Shown: positions 27,202 through 40,960 of the stretch, one piece after another
Layout of the letters: the number at the start of each line of letters is the position of its first letter
Numbering within the stretch: the first letter of the stretch is position 1
Made by a program: the position numbers and the translations under genes
Source of the DNA: Holothuria scabra
Lineage: Eukaryota > Echinodermata > Holothuroidea > Aspidochirotida > Holothuriidae
NCBI GenBank assembly: GCA_037179385.1
Contig: CM074187.1
Span: forward strand, 1-64,000
DNA: 64,000 nt
Direction of reading: 5' to 3'
The notes under the pieces: model-generated
Told to the model about the DNA's origin: nothing
The model's database searches: none
What the model saw: only the letters and a program-made list of their open reading frames with translations

Positions 27202-28544
27202 TCCGTTAAGTAGGTCACGAAAATTTTTCCGTATTTTTCCCTCTCCCGCCTCCGCCCGACGTTCGTTTTTCTTCAAAATCGCAACACTGATGCGGCCCGA
27301 AAAGACCTTCCCACTGACACCGAGCGCGTTGCAATCGCGTCTCGCTACGAGGAGATATCTAGGAAAAACTGCTCGAAAAAGTCGCCTCCGGGAAATGCCT
27401 CTAATTCCGTCGGAAAGGCCCCGATCGGCTCGAAAATTATTCTCGAGCTTAACAAGAGATGCAGACGGCTTGGTTTCATTTTTTAGAGCTGTACCTTGCG
27501 GGGTCTTTGAATAGTTCCGCTGAAACCGTCGCGTTACGGAACAAATCGGCTCAGTTCAGAGTTAGCCTGCGCGAACGGTCCTTCCTTAGGGTTAGGGTTA
27601 GTTTTCGCTCGCTCCACCGACTGACTCTTTTATACGTACGTACTGAGACGCCGGCCGCGCCAGCCACGGGGAGCATTTTTCTCCAACCTTCGTTGCGCTC
27701 TTGCCTGTGGGAGGGAGGGTCCCATAGTGCACTTTTGGGCCAGTCTAGCGTCTCACAGGGAAGAGATGGGGCAAATCGATATCGACCCTAAACGGGCCTT
27801 GAAGAGGGCTATCCAAAAATGTGCTCGGTTTTTGCCGGGGGCGATTTTTTTCTCGGAGAGTTAGGACCCGAATCCTAACTCTGAGGCGATTCCTAAGCAC
27901 CCTAACTTCAAGATGGGCCATTTTCGACATAGGGCGGGTGTTTCCTTGTGGCCCTAACTCGGCAGGTCACGATTCTGCCAAAAAAAGCGGGTGTCGTTCC
28001 ACCCGACCCTAACCTCGGAGTTAGGGTTGGGCGACCCTAACTCTTTCATTAAAGCACGATTTCTGGGTGAGCGCGATTCATTTTCAAGTTAGGGTTAATG
28101 ACCCTTTGTAGACCTAAGTCAGAGCTATCTGTTGATTACATAATCTCAAAAGAGTAAGGGTCACGCCAAATTCCCCGTACCCACACCGTAGCAAGCGCGT
28201 GAATCATCATTTCTCCCCGGGACACGCGTGCGTGCAAAAGAGTGAGTATAGCGACCTCTCTAATCTATTACGTACGTGTTTCTAGCAGTCAGTCAAGTTC
28301 GCCAAGCCTGCCTGCATGAACCTCGAGACCCGCAAAGTGCCCAATTTAGTATCTGAGGGCCCGCCCGGCCGACGACTGAGTAACGGGAAGGCGGAAAGGC
28401 CCCCCGATTCAGACAGAGGCGCAACCGGACCGCCTGAGAAAATTTTTTCATCATCACATGCATCCAACAAAAACTTGTCATCAATAATTAACACAGCCAG
28501 TGATGAAATCAAAGCCATCACGAGAATAAATCATTCACAGATTG

Positions 28545-28583
<39 letters not shown>

Positions 28584-31500
28584 TCCGTTAAGTAGGTCAC
28601 GAAAATTTTTCCGTATTTTTCCCTCTCCCGCCTCCGCCCGACGTTCGTTTTTCTTCAAAATCGCAACACTGATGCGGCCCGAAAAGACCTTCCCACTGAC
28701 ACCGAGCGCGTTGCAATCGCGTCTCGCTACGAGGAGATATCTAGGAAAAACTGCTCGAAAAAGTCGCCTCCGGGAAATGCCTCTAATTCCGTCGGAAAGG
28801 CCCCGATCGGCTCGAAAATTATTCTCGAGCTTAACAAGAGATGCAGACGGCTTGGTTTCATTTTTTAGAGCTGTACCTTGCGGGGTCTTTGAATAGTTCC
28901 GCTGAAACCGTCGCGTTACGGAACAAATCGGCTCAGTTCAGAGTTAGCCTGCGCGAACGGTCCTTCCTTAGGGTTAGGGTTAGTTTTCGCTCGCTCCACC
29001 GACTGACTCTTTTATACGTACGTACTGAGACGCCGGCCGCGCCAGCCACGGGGAGCATTTTTCTCCAACCTTCGTTGCGCTCTTGCCTGTGGGAGGGAGG
29101 GTCCCATAGTGCACTTTTGGGCCAGTCTAGCGTCTCACAGGGAAGAGATGGGGGCAAATCGATATCGACCCTAAACGGGCCTTGAAGAGGGCTATCCAAA
29201 AATGTGCTCGGTTTTTGCCGGGGGCGATTTTTTTCTCGGAGAGTTAGGACCCGAATCCTAACTCTGAGGCGATTCCTAAGCACCCTAACTTCAAGATGGG
29301 CCATTTTCGACATAGGGCGGGTGTTTCCTTGTGGCCCTAACTCGGCAGGTCACGATTCTGCCAAAAAAAGCGGGTGTCGTTCCACCCGACCCTAACCTCG
29401 GAGTTAGGGTTGGGCGACCCTAACTCTTTCATTAAAGCACGATTTCTGGGTGAGCGCGATTCATTTTCAAGTTAGGGTTAATGACCCTTTGTAGACCTAA
29501 GTCAGAGCTATCTGTTGATTACATAATCTCAAAAGAGTAAGGGTCACGCCAAATTCCCCGTACCCACACCGTAGCAAGCGCGTGAATCATCATTTCTCCC
29601 CGGGACACGCGTGCGTGCAAAAGAGTGAGTATAGCGACCTCTCTAATCTATTACGTACGTGTTTCTAGCAGTCAGTCAAGTTCGCCAAGCCTGCCTGCAT
29701 GAACCTCGAGACCCGCAAAGTGCCCAATTTAGTATCTGAGGGCCCGCCCGGCCGACGACTGAGTAACGGGAAGGCGGAAAGGCCCCCCGATTCAGACAGA
29801 GGCGCAACCGGACCGCCTGAGAAAATTTTTTCATCATCACATGCATCCAACAAAAACTTGTCATCAATAATTAACACAGCCAGTGATGAAATCAAAGCCA
29901 TCACGAGAATAAATCATTCACAGATTGAATTTTTTTTTTTTTTTTTTTATTTTTTTTTAAGTCCGTTAAGTAGGTCACGAAAATTTTTCCGTATTTTTCC
30001 CTCTCCCGCCTCCGCCCGACGTTCGTTTTTCTTCAAAATCGCAACACTGATGCGGCCCGAAAAGACCTTCCCACTGACACCGAGCGCGTTGCAATCGCGT
30101 CTCGCTACGAGGAGATATCTAGGAAAAACTGCTCGAAAAAGTCGCCTCCGGGAAATGCCTCTAATTCCGTCGGAAAGGCCCCGATCGGCTCGAAAATTAT
30201 TCTCGAGCTTAACAAGAGATGCAGACGGCTTGGTTTCATTTTTTAGAGCTGTACCTTGCGGGGTCTTTGAATAGTTCCGCTGAAACCGTCGCGTTACGGA
30301 ACAAATCGGCTCAGTTCAGAGTTAGCCTGCGCGAACGGTCCTTCCTTAGGGTTAGGGTTAGTTTTCGCTCGCTCCACCGACTGACTCTTTTATACGTACG
30401 TACTGAGACGCCGGCCGCGCCAGCCACGGGGAGCATTTTTCTCCAACCTTCGTTGCGCTCTTGCCTGTGGGAGGGAGGGTCCCATAGTGCACTTTTGGGC
30501 CAGTCTAGCGTCTCACAGGGAAGAGATGGGGCAAATCGATATCGACCCTAAACGGGCCTTGAAGAGGGCTATCCAAAAATGTGCTCGGTTTTTGCCGGGG
30601 GCGATTTTTTTCTCGGAGAGTTAGGACCCGAATCCTAACTCTGAGGCGATTCCTAAGCACCCTAACTTCAAGATGGGCCATTTTCGACATAGGGCGGGTG
30701 TTTCCTTGTGGCCCTAACTCGGCAGGTCACGATTCTGCCAAAAAAAGCGGGTGTCGTTCCACCCGACCCTAACCTCGGAGTTAGGGTTGGGCGACCCTAA
30801 CTCTTTCATTAAAGCACGATTTCTGGGTGAGCGCGATTCATTTTCAAGTTAGGGTTAATGACCCTTTGTAGACCTAAGTCAGAGCTATCTGTTGATTACA
30901 TAATCTCAAAAGAGTAAGGGTCACGCCAAATTCCCCGTACCCACACCGTAGCAAGCGCGTGAATCATCATTTCTCCCCGGGACACGCGTGCGTGCAAAAG
31001 AGTGAGTATAGCGACCTCTCTAATCTATTACGTACGTGTTTCTAGCAGTCAGTCAAGTTCGCCAAGCCTGCCTGCATGAACCTCGAGACCCGCAAAGTGC
31101 CCAATTTAGTATCTGAGGGCCCGCCCGGCCGACGACTGAGTAACGGGAAGGCGGAAAGGCCCCCCGATTCAGACAGAGGCGCAACCGGACCGCCTGAGAA
31201 AATTTTTTCATCATCACATGCATCCAACAAAAACTTGTCATCAATAATTAACACAGCCAGTGATGAAATCAAAGCCATCACGAGAATAAATCATTCACAG
31301 ATTGAATTTTTTTTTTTTTTTTTTTAAGTCCGTTAAGTAGGTCACGAAAATTTTTCCGTATTTTTCCCTCTCCCGCCTCCGCCCGACGTTCGTTTTTCTT
31401 CAAAATCGCAACACTGATGCGGCCCGAAAAGACCTTCCCACTGACACCGAGCGCGTTGCAATCGCGTCTCGCTACGAGGAGATATCTAGGAAAAACTGCT

Positions 31501-34047
31501 CGAAAAAGTCGCCTCCGGGAAATGCCTCTAATTCCGTCGGAAAGGCCCCGATCGGCTCGAAAATTATTCTCGAGCTTAACAAGAGATGCAGACGGCTTGG
31601 TTTCATTTTTTAGAGCTGTACCTTGCGGGGTCTTTGAATAGTTCCGCTGAAACCGTCGCGTTACGGAACAAATCGGCTCAGTTCAGAGTTAGCCTGCGCG
31701 AACGGTCCTTCCTTAGGGTTAGGGTTAGTTTTCGCTCGCTCCACCGACTGACTCTTTTATACGTACGTACTGAGACGCCGGCCGCGCCAGCCACGGGGAG
31801 CATTTTTCTCCAACCTTCGTTGCGCTCTTGCCTGTGGGAGGGAGGGTCCCATAGTGCACTTTTGGGCCAGTCTAGCGTCTCACAGGGAAGAGATGGGGGC
31901 AAATCGATATCGACCCTAAACGGGCCTTGAAGAGGGCTATCCAAAAATGTGCTCGGTTTTTGCCGGGGGCGATTTTTTTCTCGGAGAGTTAGGACCCGAA
32001 TCCTAACTCTGAGGCGATTCCTAAGCACCCTAACTTCAAGATGGGCCATTTTCGACATAGGGCGGGTGTTTCCTTGTGGCCCTAACTCGGCAGGTCACGA
32101 TTCTGCCAAAAAAAGCGGGTGTCGTTCCACCCGACCCTAACCTCGGAGTTAGGGTTGGGCGACCCTAACTCTTTCATTAAAGCACGATTTCTGGGTGAGC
32201 GCGATTCATTTTCAAGTTAGGGTTAATGACCCTTTGTAGACCTAAGTCAGAGCTATCTGTTGATTACATAATCTCAAAAGAGTAAGGGTCACGCCAAATT
32301 CCCCGTACCCACACCGTAGCAAGCGCGTGAATCATCATTTCTCCCCGGGACACGCGTGCGTGCAAAAGAGTGAGTATAGCGACCTCTCTAATCTATTACG
32401 TACGTGTTTCTAGCAGTCAGTCAAGTTCGCCAAGCCTGCCTGCATGAACCTCGAGACCCGCAAAGTGCCCAATTTAGTATCTGAGGGCCCGCCCGGCCGA
32501 CGACTGAGTAACGGGAAGGCGGAAAGGCCCCCCGATTCAGACAGAGGCGCAACCGGACCGCCTGAGAAAATTTTTTCATCATCACATGCATCCAACAAAA
32601 ACTTGTCATCAATAATTAACACAGCCAGTGATGAAATCAAAGCCATCACGAGAATAAATCATTCACAGATTGAATTTTTTTTTTTTTTTTTTTTTTTTTT
32701 AAGTCCGTTAAGTAGGTCACGAAAATTTTTCCGTATTTTTCCCTCTCCCGCCTCCGCCCGACGTTCGTTTTTCTTCAAAATCGCAACACTGATGCGGCCC
32801 GAAAAGACCTTCCCACTGACACCGAGCGCGTTGCAATCGCGTCTCGCTACGAGGAGATATCTAGGAAAAACTGCTCGAAAAAGTCGCCTCCGGGAAATGC
32901 CTCTAATTCCGTCGGAAAGGCCCCGATCGGCTCGAAAATTATTCTCGAGCTTAACAAGAGATGCAGACGGCTTGGTTTCATTTTTTAGAGCTGTACCTTG
33001 CGGGGTCTTTGAATAGTTCCGCTGAAACCGTCGCGTTACGGAACAAATCGGCTCAGTTCAGAGTTAGCCTGCGCGAACGGTCCTTCCTTAGGGTTAGGGT
33101 TAGTTTTCGCTCGCTCCACCGACTGACTCTTTTATACGTACGTACTGAGACGCCGGCCGCGCCAGCCACGGGGAGCATTTTTCTCCAACCTTCGTTGCGC
33201 TCTTGCCTGTGGGAGGGAGGGTCCCATAGTGCACTTTTGGGCCAGTCTAGCGTCTCACAGGGAAGAGATGGGGGCAAATCGATATCGACCCTAAACGGGC
33301 CTTGAAGAGGGCTATCCAAAAATGTGCTCGGTTTTTGCCGGGGGCGATTTTTTTCTCGGAGAGTTAGGACCCGAATCCTAACTCTGAGGCGATTCCTAAG
33401 CACCCTAACTTCAAGATGGGCCATTTTCGACATAGGGCGGGTGTTTCCTTGTGGCCCTAACTCGGCAGGTCACGATTCTGCTACAAAAAGCGGGTGTCGT
33501 TCCACCCGACCCTAACCTCGGAGTTAGGGTTGGGCGACCCTAACTCTTTCATTAAAGCACGATTTCTGGGTGAGCGCGATTCATTTTCAAGTTAGGGTTA
33601 ATGACCCTTTGTAGACCTAAGTCAGAGCTATCTGTTGATTACATAATCTCAAAAGAGTAAGGGTCACGCCAAATTCCCCGTACCCACACCGTAGCAAGCG
33701 CGTGAATCATCATTTCTCCCCGGGACACGCGTGCGTGCAAAAGAGTGAGTATAGCGACCTCTCTAATCTATTACGTACGTGTTTCTAGCAGTCAGTCAAG
33801 TTCGCCAAGCCTGCCTGCATGAACCTCGAGACCCGCAAAGTGCCCAATTTAGTATCTGAGGGCCCGCCCGGCCGACGACTGAGTAACGGGAAGGCGGAAA
33901 GGCCCCCCGATTCAGACAGAGGCGCAACCGGACCGCCTGAGAAAATTTTTTCATCATCACATGCATCCAACAAAAACTTGTCATCAATAATTAACACAGC
34001 CAGTGATGAAATCAAAGCCATCACGAGAATAAATCATTCACAGATTG

Positions 34048-34082
<35 letters not shown>

Positions 34083-37000
34083 TCCGTTAAGTAGGTCACG
34101 AAAATTTTTCCGTATTTTTCCCTCTCCCGCCTCCGCCCGACGTTCGTTTTTCTTCAAAATCGCAACACTGATGCGGCCCGAAAAGACCTTCCCACTGACA
34201 CCGAGCGCGTTGCAATCGCGTCTCGCTACGAGGAGATATCTAGGAAAAACTGCTCGAAAAAGTCGCCTCCGGGAAATGCCTCTAATTCCGTCGGAAAGGC
34301 CCCGATCGGCTCGAAAATTATTCTCGAGCTTAACAAGAGATGCAGACGGCTTGGTTTCATTTTTTAGAGCTGTACCTTGCGGGGTCTTTGAATAGTTCCG
34401 CTGAAACCGTCGCGTTACGGAACAAATCGGCTCAGTTCAGAGTTAGCCTGCGCGAACGGTCCTTCCTTAGGGTTAGGGTTAGTTTTCGCTCGCTCCACCG
34501 ACTGACTCTTTTATACGTACGTACTGAGACGCCGGCCGCGCCAGCCACGGGGAGCATTTTTCTCCAACCTTCGTTGCGCTCTTGCCTGTGGGAGGGAGGG
34601 TCCCATAGTGCACTTTTGGGCCAGTCTAGCGTCTCACAGGGAAGAGATGGGGGCAAATCGATATCGACCCTAAACGGGCCTTGAAGAGGGCTATCCAAAA
34701 ATGTGCTCGGTTTTTGCCGGGGGCGATTTTTTTCTCGGAGAGTTAGGACCCGAATCCTAACTCTGAGGCGATTCCTAAGCACCCTAACTTCAAGATGGGC
34801 CATTTTCGACATAGGGCGGGTGTTTCCTTGTGGCCCTAACTCGGCAGGTCACGATTCTGCCAAAAAAAGCGGGTGTCGTTCCACCCGACCCTAACCTCGG
34901 AGTTAGGGTTGGGCGACCCTAACTCTTTCATTAAAGCACGATTTCTGGGTGAGCGCGATTCATTTTCAAGTTAGGGTTAATGACCCTTTGTAGACCTAAG
35001 TCAGAGCTATCTGTTGATTACATAATCTCAAAAGAGTAAGGGTCACGCCAAATTCCCCGTACCCACACCGTAGCAAGCGCGTGAATCATCATTTCTCCCC
35101 GGGACACGCGTGCGTGCAAAAGAGTGAGTATAGCGACCTCTCTAATCTATTACGTACGTGTTTCTAGCAGTCAGTCAAGTTCGCCAAGCCTGCCTGCATG
35201 AACCTCGAGACCCGCAAAGTGCCCAATTTAGTATCTGAGGGCCCGCCCGGCCGACGACTGAGTAACGGGAAGGCGGAAAGGCCCCCCGATTCAGACAGAG
35301 GCGCAACCGGACCGCCTGAGAAAATTTTTTCATCATCACATGCATCCAACAAAAACTTGTCATCAATAATTAACACAGCCAGTGATGAAATCAAAGCCAT
35401 CACGAGAATAAATCATTCACAGATTGAATTTTTTATTTTTTTTTTTTTTTAAGTCCGTTAAGTAGGTCACGAAAATTTTTCCGTATTTTTCCCTCTCCCG
35501 CCTCCGCCCGACGTTCGTTTTTCTTCAAAATCGCAACACTGATGCGGCCCGAAAAGACCTTCCCACTGACACCGAGCGCGTTGCAATCGCGTCTCGCTAC
35601 GAGGAGATATCTAGGAAAAACTGCTCGAAAAAGTCGCCTCCGGGAAATGCCTCTAATTCCGTCGGAAAGGCCCCGATCGGCTCGAAAATTATTCTCGAGC
35701 TTAACAAGAGATGCAGACGGCTTGGTTTCATTTTTTAGAGCTGTACCTTGCGGGGTCTTTGAATAGTTCCGCTGAAACCGTCGCGTTACGGAACAAATCG
35801 GCTCAGTTCAGAGTTAGCCTGCGCGAACGGTCCTTCCTTAGGGTTAGGGTTAGTTTTCGCTCGCTCCACCGACTGACTCTTTTATACGTACGTACTGAGA
35901 CGCCGGCCGCGCCAGCCACGGGGAGCATTTTTCTCCAACCTTCGTTGCGCTCTTGCCTGTGGGAGGGAGGGTCCCATAGTGCACTTTTGGGCCAGTCTAG
36001 CGTCTCACAGGGAAGAGATGGGGGCAAATCGATATCGACCCTAAACGGGCCTTGAAGAGGGCTATCCAAAAATGTGCTCGGTTTTTGCCGGGGGCGATTT
36101 TTTTCTCGGAGAGTTAGGACCCGAATCCTAACTCTGAGGCGATTCCTAAGCACCCTAACTTCAAGATGGGCCATTTTCGACATAGGGCGGGTGTTTCCTT
36201 GTGGCCCTAACTCGGCAGGTCACGATTCTGCCAAAAAAAGCGGGTGTCGTTCCACCCGACCCTAACCTCGGAGTTAGGGTTGGGCGACCCTAACTCTTTC
36301 ATTAAAGCACGATTTCTGGGTGAGCGCGATTCATTTTCAAGTTAGGGTTAATGACCCTTTGTAGACCTAAGTCAGAGCTATCTGTTGATTACATAATCTC
36401 AAAAGAGTAAGGGTCACGCCAAATTCCCCGTACCCACACCGTAGCAAGCGCGTGAATCATCATTTCTCCCCGGGACACGCGTGCGTGCAAAAGAGTGAGT
36501 ATAGCGACCTCTCTAATCTATTACGTACGTGTTTCTAGCAGTCAGTCAAGTTCGCCAAGCCTGCCTGCATGAACCTCGAGACCCGCAAAGTGCCCAATTT
36601 AGTATCTGAGGGCCCGCCCGGCCGACGACTGAGTAACGGGAAGGCGGAAAGGCCCCCCGATTCAGACAGAGGCGCAACCGGACCGCCTGAGAAAATTTTT
36701 TCATCATCACATGCATCCAACAAAAACTTGTCATCAATAATTAACACAGCCAGTGATGAAATCAAAGCCATCACGAGAATAAATCATTCACAGATTGAAT
36801 TTTTTTTTTTTTTTTTTTTTTAAGTCCGTTAAGTAGGTCACGAAAATTTTTCCGTATTTTTCCCTCTCCCGCCTCCGCCCGACGTTCGTTTTTCTTCAAA
36901 ATCGCAACACTGATGCGGCCCGAAAAGACCTTCCCACTGACACCGAGCGCGTTGCAATCGCGTCTCGCTACGAGGAGATATCTAGGAAAAACTGCTCGAA

Positions 37001-38167
37001 AAAGTCGCCTCCGGGAAATGCCTCTAATTCCGTCGGAAAGGCCCCGATCGGCTCGAAAATTATTCTCGAGCTTAACAAGAGATGCAGACGGCTTGGTTTC
37101 ATTTTTTAGAGCTGTACCTTGCGGGGTCTTTGAATAGTTCCGCTGAAACCGTCGCGTTACGGAACAAATCGGCTCAGTTCAGAGTTAGCCTGCGCGAACG
37201 GTCCTTCCTTAGGGTTAGGGTTAGTTTTCGCTCGCTCCACCGACTGACTCTTTTATACGTACGTACTGAGACGCCGGCCGCGCCAGCCACGGGGAGCATT
37301 TTTCTCCAACCTTCGTTGCGCTCTTGCCTGTGGGAGGGAGGGTCCCATAGTGCACTTTTGGGCCAGTCTAGCGTCTCACAGGGAAGAGATGGGGCAAATC
37401 GATATCGACCCTAAACGGGCCTTGAAGAGGGCTATCCAAAAATGTGCTCGGTTTTTGCCGGGGGCGATTTTTTTCTCGGAGAGTTAGGACCCGAATCCTA
37501 ACTCTGAGGCGATTCCTAAGCACCCTAACTTCAAGATGGGCCATTTTCGACATAGGGCGGGTGTTTCCTTGTGGCCCTAACTCGGCAGGTCACGATTCTG
37601 CCAAAAAAAGCGGGTGTCGTTCCACCCGACCCTAACCTCGGAGTTAGGGTTGGGCGACCCTAACTCTTTCATTAAAGCACGATTTCTGGGTGAGCGCGAT
37701 TCATTTTCAAGTTAGGGTTAATGACCCTTTGTAGACCTAAGTCAGAGCTATCTGTTGATTACATAATCTCAAAAGAGTAAGGGTCACGCCAAATTCCCCG
37801 TACCCACACCGTAGCAAGCGCGTGAATCATCATTTCTCCCCGGGACACGCGTGCGTGCAAAAGAGTGAGTATAGCGACCTCTCTAATCTATTACGTACGT
37901 GTTTCTAGCAGTCAGTCAAGTTCGCCAAGCCTGCCTGCATGAACCTCGAGACCCGCAAAGTGCCCAATTTAGTATCTGAGGGCCCGCCCGGCCGACGACT
38001 GAGTAACGGGAAGGCGGAAAGGCCCCCCGATTCAGACAGAGGCGCAACCGGACCGCCTGAGAAAATTTTTTCATCATCACATGCATCCAACAAAAACTTG
38101 TCATCAATAATTAACACAGCCAGTGATGAAATCAAAGCCATCACGAGAATAAATCATTCACAGATTG

Positions 38168-38202
<35 letters not shown>

Positions 38203-39545
38203 TCCGTTAAGTAGGTCACGAAAATTTTTCCGTATTTTTCCCTCTCCCGCCTCCGCCCGACGTTCGTTTTTCTTCAAAATCGCAACACTGATGCGGCCCG
38301 AAAAGACCTTCCCACTGACACCGAGCGCGTTGCAATCGCGTCTCGCTACGAGGAGATATCTAGGAAAAACTGCTCGAAAAAGTCGCCTCCGGGAAATGCC
38401 TCTAATTCCGTCGGAAAGGCCCCGATCGGCTCGAAAATTATTCTCGAGCTTAACAAGAGATGCAGACGGCTTGGTTTCATTTTTTAGAGCTGTACCTTGC
38501 GGGGTCTTTGAATAGTTCCGCTGAAACCGTCGCGTTACGGAACAAATCGGCTCAGTTCAGAGTTAGCCTGCGCGAACGGTCCTTCCTTAGGGTTAGGGTT
38601 AGTTTTCGCTCGCTCCACCGACTGACTCTTTTATACGTACGTACTGAGACGCCGGCCGCGCCAGCCACGGGGAGCATTTTTCTCCAACCTTCGTTGCGCT
38701 CTTGCCTGTGGGAGGGAGGGTCCCATAGTGCACTTTTGGGCCAGTCTAGCGTCTCACAGGGAAGAGATGGGGGCAAATCGATATCGACCCTAAACGGGCC
38801 TTGAAGAGGGCTATCCAAAAATGTGCTCGGTTTTTGCCGGGGCGATTTTTTTCTCGGAGAGTTAGGACCCGAATCCTAACTCTGAGGCGATTCCTAAGCA
38901 CCCTAACTTCAAGATGGGCCATTTTCGACATAGGGCGGGTGTTTCCTTGTGGCCCTAACTCGGCAGGTCACGATTCTGCCAAAAAAAGCGGGTGTCGTTC
39001 CACCCGACCCTAACCTCGGAGTTAGGGTTGGGCGACCCTAACTCTTTCATTAAAGCACGATTTCTGGGTGAGCGCGATTCATTTTCAAGTTAGGGTTAAT
39101 GACCCTTTGTAGACCTAAGTCAGAGCTATCTGTTGATTACATAATCTCAAAAGAGTAAGGGTCACGCCAAATTCCCCGTACCCACACCGTAGCAAGCGCG
39201 TGAATCATCATTTCTCCCCGGGACACGCGTGCGTGCAAAAGAGTGAGTATAGCGACCTCTCTAATCTATTACGTACGTGTTTCTAGCAGTCAGTCAAGTT
39301 CGCCAAGCCTGCCTGCATGAACCTCGAGACCCGCAAAGTGCCCAATTTAGTATCTGAGGGCCCGCCCGGCCGACGACTGAGTAACGGGAAGGCGGAAAGG
39401 CCCCCCGATTCAGACAGAGGCGCAACCGGACCGCCTGAGAAAATTTTTTCATCATCACATGCATCCAACAAAAACTTGTCATCAATAATTAACACAGCCA
39501 GTGATGAAATCAAAGCCATCACGAGAATAAATCATTCACAGATTG

Positions 39546-39580
<35 letters not shown>

Positions 39581-40924
39581 TCCGTTAAGTAGGTCACGAA
39601 AATTTTTCCGTATTTTTCCCTCTCCCGCCTCCGCCCGACGTTCGTTTTTCTTCAAAATCGCAACACTGATGCGGCCCGAAAAGACCTTCCCACTGACACC
39701 GAGCGCGTTGCAATCGCGTCTCGCTACGAGGAGATATCTAGGAAAAACTGCTCGAAAAAGTCGCCTCCGGGAAATGCCTCTAATTCCGTCGGAAAGGCCC
39801 CGATCGGCTCGAAAATTATTCTCGAGCTTAACAAGAGATGCAGACGGCTTGGTTTCATTTTTTAGAGCTGTACCTTGCGGGGTCTTTGAATAGTTCCGCT
39901 GAAACCGTCGCGTTACGGAACAAATCGGCTCAGTTCAGAGTTAGCCTGCGCGAACGGTCCTTCCTTAGGGTTAGGGTTAGTTTTCGCTCGCTCCACCGAC
40001 TGACTCTTTTATACGTACGTACTGAGACGCCGGCCGCGCCAGCCACGGGGAGCATTTTTCTCCAACCTTCGTTGCGCTCTTGCCTGTGGGAGGGAGGGTC
40101 CCATAGTGCACTTTTGGGCCAGTCTAGCGTCTCACAGGGAAGAGATGGGGGCAAATCGATATCGACCCTAAACGGGCCTTGAAGAGGGCTATCCAAAAAT
40201 GTGCTCGGTTTTTGCCGGGGGCGATTTTTTTCTCGGAGAGTTAGGACCCGAATCCTAACTCTGAGGCGATTCCTAAGCACCCTAACTTCAAGATGGGCCA
40301 TTTTCGACATAGGGCGGGTGTTTCCTTGTGGCCCTAACTCGGCAGGTCACGATTCTGCCAAAAAAAGCGGGTGTCGTTCCACCCGACCCTAACCTCGGAG
40401 TTAGGGTTGGGCGACCCTAACTCTTTCATTAAAGCACGATTTCTGGGTGAGCGCGATTCATTTTCAAGTTAGGGTTAATGACCCTTTGTAGACCTAAGTC
40501 AGAGCTATCTGTTGATTACATAATCTCAAAAGAGTAAGGGTCACGCCAAATTCCCCGTACCCACACCGTAGCAAGCGCGTGAATCATCATTTCTCCCCGG
40601 GACACGCGTGCGTGCAAAAGAGTGAGTATAGCGACCTCTCTAATCTATTACGTACGTGTTTCTAGCAGTCAGTCAAGTTCGCCAAGCCTGCCTGCATGAA
40701 CCTCGAGACCCGCAAAGTGCCCAATTTAGTATCTGAGGGCCCGCCCGGCCGACGACTGAGTAACGGGAAGGCGGAAAGGCCCCCCGATTCAGACAGAGGC
40801 GCAACCGGACCGCCTGAGAAAATTTTTTCATCATCACATGCATCCAACAAAAACTTGTCATCAATAATTAACACAGCCAGTGATGAAATCAAAGCCATCA
40901 CGAGAATAAATCATTCACAGATTG

Positions 40925-40960
<36 letters not shown>

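Noticed and set aside
26423..38801. Shared one-base G deletions in non-adjacent 1.38-kb copies as evidence of higher-order structure
   Set aside because: The differences are 4-G versus 5-G runs (GATGGGG, GCCGGGG) and T-run lengths, typical sequencing length errors, so they cannot support a higher-order repeat.
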